Source: an uncultured Clostridia bacterium
Lineage (GTDB): Bacteria; Bacillota; Clostridia; TANB77; CAG-508
NCBI GenBank assembly: GCA_947599825.1
Contig: CANQFS010000014.1
Coordinates: forward strand, 1-35,850
Reading direction: 5' to 3'
DNA length: 35,850 bases
Below, in pieces: positions 31,506 to 35,850 of the stretch. Both the position numbers and the translations under genes were made by a program. How positions within the stretch are numbered: position 1 is the first letter of the stretch; every line of letters starts with the position of its first letter. Below the pieces are notes generated by a model that worked only from the letters and a program-made list of their open reading frames with translations, was not told where the DNA came from and ran no database searches.

Positions 31506-31533
31506 AAAAGAAAGTAAATTTTTACTTACTTTC
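31503..31533 (-). terminator. Terminator of the cohesin-protein gene
   Basis: On the minus strand GAAAGTAA pairs with TTACTTTC (31526-31533 with 31510-31517) around an 8-base loop, followed by seven T. It lies 11 bases past the stop codon. Confidence 0.85.
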
Positions 31534-31544
31534 CTTTTTTCTTA

Positions 31545-32423
31545 TTATCTTTTATTTTTTAGTAATCTAATTCTAATTAAACAGATTATTGCTAATACTA
31601 GTAGTACACCAATAGATAAGAATATTGCTATATTAGAATTTCCTGTTTGTGGCAATGTACCAGGTTTTGTGTCTTCTTTATTTGTATTGTCTGCATTAGG
31701 TTTACTAGCATTGCTTCCACTTTGGTTTTGACTTCCACCTTGGTTTTCGTTTCCGCTTTGGTTCTCATTTCCGCCTTGGTTTTCGTTTCCGCCTTGGTTT
31801 TCGTTTCCGCCTTGGTTTTCGTTTCCGCCTTGGTTTTCATTTCCACCTTGATTTTCGTTTCCGCCTTGGTTTTCATTTCCGCCTTGATTTTCGTTTCCGC
31901 TTTGGTTTTCATTTCCACCTTGATTTTCTTCATCTACTATTGTTATTGTAATAGAAGTATCTTCAGCAGTTATATCAAATTCTGCATTTGAACCAGAAAA
32001 ATTAGTTAATTTAATAGTTGTTTCTCCTAATTTCGCATCATCTTTTACTTTGAAGGTAATACTTCCAATATTTTGAGGTGTTTTTGCAACTTCACAATCT
32101 TCTGTAATTCCTTCTATATATGAATCTTGATAAAGTGGTTTTTCCCAATTATCTGCTCCATTTGCCTCAACATATTCTAAAACAGATGAATCAAAATCAA
32201 TACGAGCTGTATAGGCACCAATTCCCTTTTCTCCGCTTTCAATAGCAATTTCACTTAATGCGATTGTAACTGTAACTTTTTCTCCTTTTTTTACTGTAGT
32301 ATGATTTGCACTTAAAGATGTTTTATAGTTATCTGTACTTGCATATACATTTGCTGTTAATACGAATAATATTGAAATTAGTATTATACAAATTATGTTT
32401 TTAGCCTTTATACTATTTTTCAT
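31545..32423 (-). CDS. Sortase-anchored surface protein with a cohesin domain
   Basis: A 292-residue secreted protein that should be fixed to the cell wall and hold dockerin-bearing partners. A signal peptide occupies about residues 1-28 (ICIILISILFVLTANVYA). The next 140 residues resemble a cohesin domain: KGEKVTVTIALSEIA, GIGAYTARIDFDSSVLEYVEA and IGSITFKVKDDAKLGETTI. A flexible spacer follows with ten (G/S)GNENQ hexapeptides. The end is a complete sorting signal: LPQTG near residue 256, a hydrophobic segment, and the basic tail RLLKNKR. AAGGAG lies 9 bases before the ATG. The gene upstream, 92 bases away, ends in a dockerin, so the two proteins are probably partners made from one transcript. 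A terminator follows. Confidence 0.9.
   Translation of the reverse strand: MKNSIKAKNIICIILISILFVLTANVYASTDNYKTSLSANHTTVKKGEKVTVTIALSEIAIESGEKGIGAYTARIDFDSSVLEYVEANGADNWEKPLYQDSYIEGITEDCEVAKTPQNIGSITFKVKDDAKLGETTIKLTNFSGSNAEFDITAEDTSITITIVDEENQGGNENQSGNENQGGNENQGGNENQGGNENQGGNENQGGNENQGGNENQGGNENQSGNENQGGSQNQSGSNASKPNADNTNKEDTKPGTLPQTGNSNIAIFLSIGVLLVLAIICLIRIRLLKNKR
31740..31919 (-). repeat. Ten 18-bp coding repeats in the cohesin protein
   Basis: Ten in-frame 18-bp units encode (G/S)GNENQ, with only scattered single-base differences, some of them silent, plus a degenerate GGSQNQ unit next to them. They form a Gly/Asn/Gln spacer between the cohesin domain and the wall anchor. The number of units is likely to vary between strains. 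Confidence 0.95.
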
Positions 32424-32515
32424 ATTCTTTTTCTCCTTAATTTCTATTATTTATATTGCATTTTTAATAATATTACTAAATTTCTATTATTAAATATTAC
32501 GTCTTTAAAAAAATA

Positions 32516-35500
32516 TTACTGCTCTTTTTTTTGTTTCAATACAAGTCTTTTCATTAACAATAAATCAGTTGCTGTTATTTTTCCATCTTGATTGATATCT
32601 GCTGCTTTAAATTCTTCCTCTGTCAAAATCCATTCTTGCTTTTGTCCTGCTATTAAATGTCTCTTTAATGCTATAAGGTCAGTTGAATTAATTTCTCCAT
32701 CTTTATCAATATCTCCTGTCACAATTTCAATTGGTTCATCTGGATTTTCTGGTTGTTGTGGTTCATCTGGATTTTCTGGTTGCTGTGGCTCATCTGGTTC
32801 TTCTTGTTTTTCTTCAATCCAATTTACTGTTGCTACTGCTGTTCCTTCATTTCCTGCTTCATCTTCAAACTTAAATGTAAAACTTCCGTTTTCTGTGAAG
32901 GTATATTCTCTACTCATGCTATTATTAGTAATAATAATTGCTTCGCTTTCGCCCTCTAAGCTTGCAGTAACTGGTTCATTTGTAGTTGTATCTGTGCTAT
33001 ATTTTATTGTTGCTGTTGGAGCATCTTTATCAATCCAATCTACTTTTGCTGTGTGCTCTTTTACTTCTACATCATCATTATCAGAAGGATCTTTGTATTT
33101 AAATACAAATTCTCCATTGTCTTCAAATTTATATTCTTTAACAGCATTATCATTTACCATTTTTACATCTAGTTTTTTACCTTCATTATTAATAATATAT
33201 GGGTTAATTGTTGCTACTACGTCTTTATTTGTTAGTTTTGTAATGTCATAAGAAATATCACTTGCAATAATGTTGTTGTCTTCCAAATAATCTGCTTTTA
33301 TGCTCTTATATGCTATGTTGCTTGCTTTATCTAAAAGTTTGAATTCATAATTTCCGCTTTCTTCAAATGTATATTCTAAAGGATTTGTTTTTACTTGTTG
33401 TAATTTTCTTAAAACATCTTTTTCTTCTTCTTTTAATTCTACATTAACACCATTTTCATCTAAGAATTCTTCCTTAGTTACTACTCCATTTGTTAATGTT
33501 GTAACGTAAGTATCAACTGATGAAACTTTTCCTGTTGTGTTTGTGTATGTAGCCTTTAAAATATTTCCGTCTGCATCTAATTCTGTTACTTTATATACAT
33601 TACCTGAAGAATCTAAATAAGCAATGTTTGATACTTTATTGTCTTTTACTTGAATATAGTTGATTTTGTTATTATCTTTGTCTAATAAATATACGTCTTC
33701 GCTTATGCTATCTAATAAAATACGTAATTTTTTGTCTCCGTCTAATTTATAATCTACATCTGCTGTTGGAGCACTTTTATCAATCCAATCTACTTTTGCT
33801 GTTGCAGAACCTTTATTTCCATTTTTGTCTTCAAATTCAAATGTAAATTCTCCATTTTCGGTAAATACGTAGGTATCGTGTCCGTCATTATTAGTAATAA
33901 TTATTTCAGTACTTGGGTCATCAAGTCTTGCAATTACATAGTCACTTGTTGGCTCTTGTGTACTATAATAAATTCCTGCTGTTGGTTTACTTCTATCTAT
34001 TTTTGTTACATCTTCAAATAGATTTACCATAGCAAGTGAAGCAAACATATTATATGTTCCTATATCTAATTTTACATATTGTGCTTGAACACTTTCACTA
34101 AAGTCAATTTTTTGCCACTCACCATAATTTGTACAGTTTTCTATTCTTCCTGCTTCTGTCCAATCTTCTCCATTCATACTAACATATACTACTACGTCTT
34201 TAATATCGTCTGGATCGTCTACTTTATATTTTTGTTGTATAAATTCTACTGCTGAAATATATTTTGGCTCAGTTAATTTTATGGTATAAAATGGTTTTGT
34301 GTTTTCTGTTATTACATTATATCTAAAATCGGTATGCCATATTGTATGAATATTTCCGTCTATTGCATTTGGAGCATAATATGGTCTCTTACCATCTACT
34401 GATTGACTTAAATATTCATGAACCTCTAGCTCAGAAACTCTAATATATTTTCTTTCCTCTGGTTGATTGTCTTCTGTAAAGTTATAAATTTCTGATGCTG
34501 AACTTGCAAGTTTTGTGCCTGTTGCACCTTGTCTTACTTGCACTGTTTTGTTTCCTGTTAGGTCTGGTGAGGCTACATTATAAGAAGTCCATTGGTCATT
34601 TTCTGTATAACGCCAATGTGTGTCTGTATTAACTCCTACTACACGATTTTCTAAATCGTTTGCATAAAGGTTTGCTAATGGTTCTTGGTCTTCAATATCT
34701 ATTCTATAAATATTTGCATCATTTTCACGGTCTGTACCTACTATATGTATGCATATATCGTTTTCGGCTGTTATGCTTTCTATTTCTTCCTCAGTTAATT
34801 GCCATTTGTGTGGCTTATCTGCTTCAAAAGATACTTCTTTCCAAGTTTGTTTTCCGTCTAAACTATAGTCCCAACGAACTCCAGTATTATCGTAACGGCT
34901 AGAAAGTACGATTTTGTTTGCATCTACTCCATCAAATGAGAAACTAGCAAGTGCTGTATCTGTTTGACCAAGTAAAAAGTTTGCTACTGTTCTTGTAATA
35001 CTTGGTTGTAATACTACATCTGTTGATTCATAGGTTTTTCCTTCATTTAAAAATTTAGTTTCTAAAAGTGTAAATGGGAAAGAATATTCTATGCTTGTTA
35101 TTTTCTCTGAAATTTGGTCTAATAAGTTTTTCATTGGTAGTGGAAATGGCATTAATGCCTCTCCTAATTCTTCTGCTAATTTGTAATAGTCTGCTTCTGT
35201 TTTTGCGCTATTTGCTTTATAACTATTAATTAAGCCCCACCATGCATCAAGATTAATTTTTTGTACTTTTAATGCTTCTCTATAGATTTGCTCTTGTTTT
35301 ACTGGGTCTCCTTCATATAAGTTTGCTGTCATCATGATTTTTTCTGCTTTTTCGTAGTTTACATTGTCGTTCATTGCTTCTTGTGCTAGAACAATATATG
35401 TTGCAGCATAACCATCAACGTAACTATCATTTCCCCAGCCTAAAGGCATTCTGATTGCTAATCTTTCTGTTTTTCCAGATTGTGCCCAGCCAGAAACGTC

Positions 35501-35850
35501 GTTATCTATTGTCCAATATCCTTTACCATCTTCTGTTTTTCTATAGTAAATAAGTGCTGCGTGTCCTGGTTGCCCAATAACAGAGGCTGGTGTACCATGG
35601 GCAGCACGAATGTGGCAACCTAATTTTGAAATACCACCACAAACGGCTCCTGTTCCATATTCATTTCTCATACTCATCCATGCTTTATATACATGGTGAT
35701 CATCTGTACTATAGGTTACATGATATTTAGAAAAGATTCCTTCAAATAATTTATCCCAATCGTCTTTTAAGTCTTGGTCATGGAAAATTGGATTTTCAAA
35801 ATCTGGCCATACATATGCAATATAAGTATGTGGTTGTAAATATTTTTCTT
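32516..35850 (-). CDS. Large secreted protein with transglutaminase-like, F5/8-type and dockerin domains (5' end outside window)
   Basis: The frame is open to the right edge, so the start and any signal peptide are missing; about 1,110 residues are visible. The first visible part resembles a transglutaminase/papain-like fold, with a possible Cys-His-Asp set in GAVCGGISKLG (Cys near 35640), GQPGHAALIYY and IDNDVSGW. An F5/8 type C (CBM32-like) domain follows (about 33,990-34,450; ISAVEFIQQKYKV, YVKLDIGTYNMF). Next come Ig-like repeats marked by KVDWIDKSAPTA and KVDWIDKDAPTA, and a Pro/Glu linker (PDEPQQPENPDEP). The last 65 residues are a dockerin with two calcium-binding repeats (DIDKDGEINSTDL and DINQDGKITATDL). 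It should dock onto the neighbouring cohesin protein. Substrate unknown. Confidence 0.88.
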   Translation of the reverse strand, partial: EKYLQPHTYIAYVWPDFENPIFHDQDLKDDWDKLFEGIFSKYHVTYSTDDHHVYKAWMSMRNEYGTGAVCGGISKLGCHIRAAHGTPASVIGQPGHAALIYYRKTEDGKGYWTIDNDVSGWAQSGKTERLAIRMPLGWGNDSYVDGYAATYIVLAQEAMNDNVNYEKAEKIMMTANLYEGDPVKQEQIYREALKVQKINLDAWWGLINSYKANSAKTEADYYKLAEELGEALMPFPLPMKNLLDQISEKITSIEYSFPFTLLETKFLNEGKTYESTDVVLQPSITRTVANFLLGQTDTALASFSFDGVDANKIVLSSRYDNTGVRWDYSLDGKQTWKEVSFEADKPHKWQLTEEEIESITAENDICIHIVGTDRENDANIYRIDIEDQEPLANLYANDLENRVVGVNTDTHWRYTENDQWTSYNVASPDLTGNKTVQVRQGATGTKLASSASEIYNFTEDNQPEERKYIRVSELEVHEYLSQSVDGKRPYYAPNAIDGNIHTIWHTDFRYNVITENTKPFYTIKLTEPKYISAVEFIQQKYKVDDPDDIKDVVVYVSMNGEDWTEAGRIENCTNYGEWQKIDFSESVQAQYVKLDIGTYNMFASLAMVNLFEDVTKIDRSKPTAGIYYSTQEPTSDYVIARLDDPSTEIIITNNDGHDTYVFTENGEFTFEFEDKNGNKGSATAKVDWIDKSAPTADVDYKLDGDKKLRILLDSISEDVYLLDKDNNKINYIQVKDNKVSNIAYLDSSGNVYKVTELDADGNILKATYTNTTGKVSSVDTYVTTLTNGVVTKEEFLDENGVNVELKEEEKDVLRKLQQVKTNPLEYTFEESGNYEFKLLDKASNIAYKSIKADYLEDNNIIASDISYDITKLTNKDVVATINPYIINNEGKKLDVKMVNDNAVKEYKFEDNGEFVFKYKDPSDNDDVEVKEHTAKVDWIDKDAPTATIKYSTDTTTNEPVTASLEGESEAIIITNNSMSREYTFTENGSFTFKFEDEAGNEGTAVATVNWIEEKQEEPDEPQQPENPDEPQQPENPDEPIEIVTGDIDKDGEINSTDLIALKRHLIAGQKQEWILTEEEFKAADINQDGKITATDLLLMKRLVLKQKKEQ

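Noticed and set aside
31740..31919. Possible CRISPR array or clustered DNA repeats
   Set aside because: The 18-bp units are contiguous, in frame and encode a protein spacer within a clear surface protein.
31647..31991. Plus-strand open frame of 114 codons opposite the cohesin gene, and a second minus-strand frame rich in Lys/Thr/Glu repeats
   Set aside because: Both are shadows of the 18-bp coding repeats: a repeat whose length is a multiple of three keeps several frames open. Neither has a ribosome binding site, while the cohesin frame has a signal peptide and a sorting signal.

Overview
The window is AT-rich DNA (I estimate under about 30% GC by eye) from a Gram-positive anaerobe, most likely an uncultured Clostridia-type Firmicute. 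The reasons are: AAAGGAGG-type ribosome binding sites on almost every gene; consensus SigA promoters with 17-bp spacers; an AddB-type (not RecBCD) nuclease subunit; MurE with the DNPR motif of meso-diaminopimelate murein; an LPXTG sortase anchor; cohesin and dockerin domains; an FprA flavodiiron protein; and L-lactate dehydrogenase. Most genes lie on the minus strand.

Layout. 1-95: the start of an Rpn-type nuclease/transposase gene running off the left edge. 544-3359 (minus): pdp, a 164-bp palindromic element, rnhB and a pilin-like membrane protein. 3517-4761 (plus): an HtrA-type protease behind tandem TTTTCACA boxes. 4797-5065: a gap full of hairpins. 5105-6085 (minus): an M23 endopeptidase whose start codon is unclear. 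6377-6817 (plus): two small genes that converge on smc (6835-10389). 10577-14735: pgeF and addB. 14960-15286 (plus): an unknown protein. 15364-15476: a likely small RNA. 15533-16489: ldh. 16614-19941: a SNF2 helicase split by a +1 frameshift. 20122-20382: a probable type I toxin-antitoxin locus. 20399-22516: topA. 23009-24311: a pilin/phage-tail-collar fusion, also split by a +1 frameshift. 24672-29897: murG, ftsW/spoVE, mraY and murE (a reduced dcw cluster). 30173-31336: fprA. 31545-32423: a wall-anchored cohesin protein. 32516-35850: a large secreted dockerin protein running off the right edge.

Three things stand out. First, 20122-20382 has the layout of the Fst/par type I toxin-antitoxin family: a 24-residue hydrophobic peptide with an exceptionally strong ribosome binding site, a convergent antisense RNA with its own consensus promoter, a shared bidirectional terminator, and a 19-bp direct repeat that lets the antisense RNA pair with the toxin start codon. 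Second, the only two frameshifted genes both shift +1 exactly at an in-frame CGG codon. By eye CGG is otherwise absent in frame from the confidently identified genes (roughly 10,000 codons), which points to frameshifting at a rare or unassigned codon rather than decay. Third, the cohesin-LPXTG protein and its dockerin-bearing neighbour look like a two-part cell-surface complex.

Promoters and terminators were assigned by eye. In DNA this AT-rich, single promoter matches carry less weight than matches backed by a terminator or a gene at the right distance.
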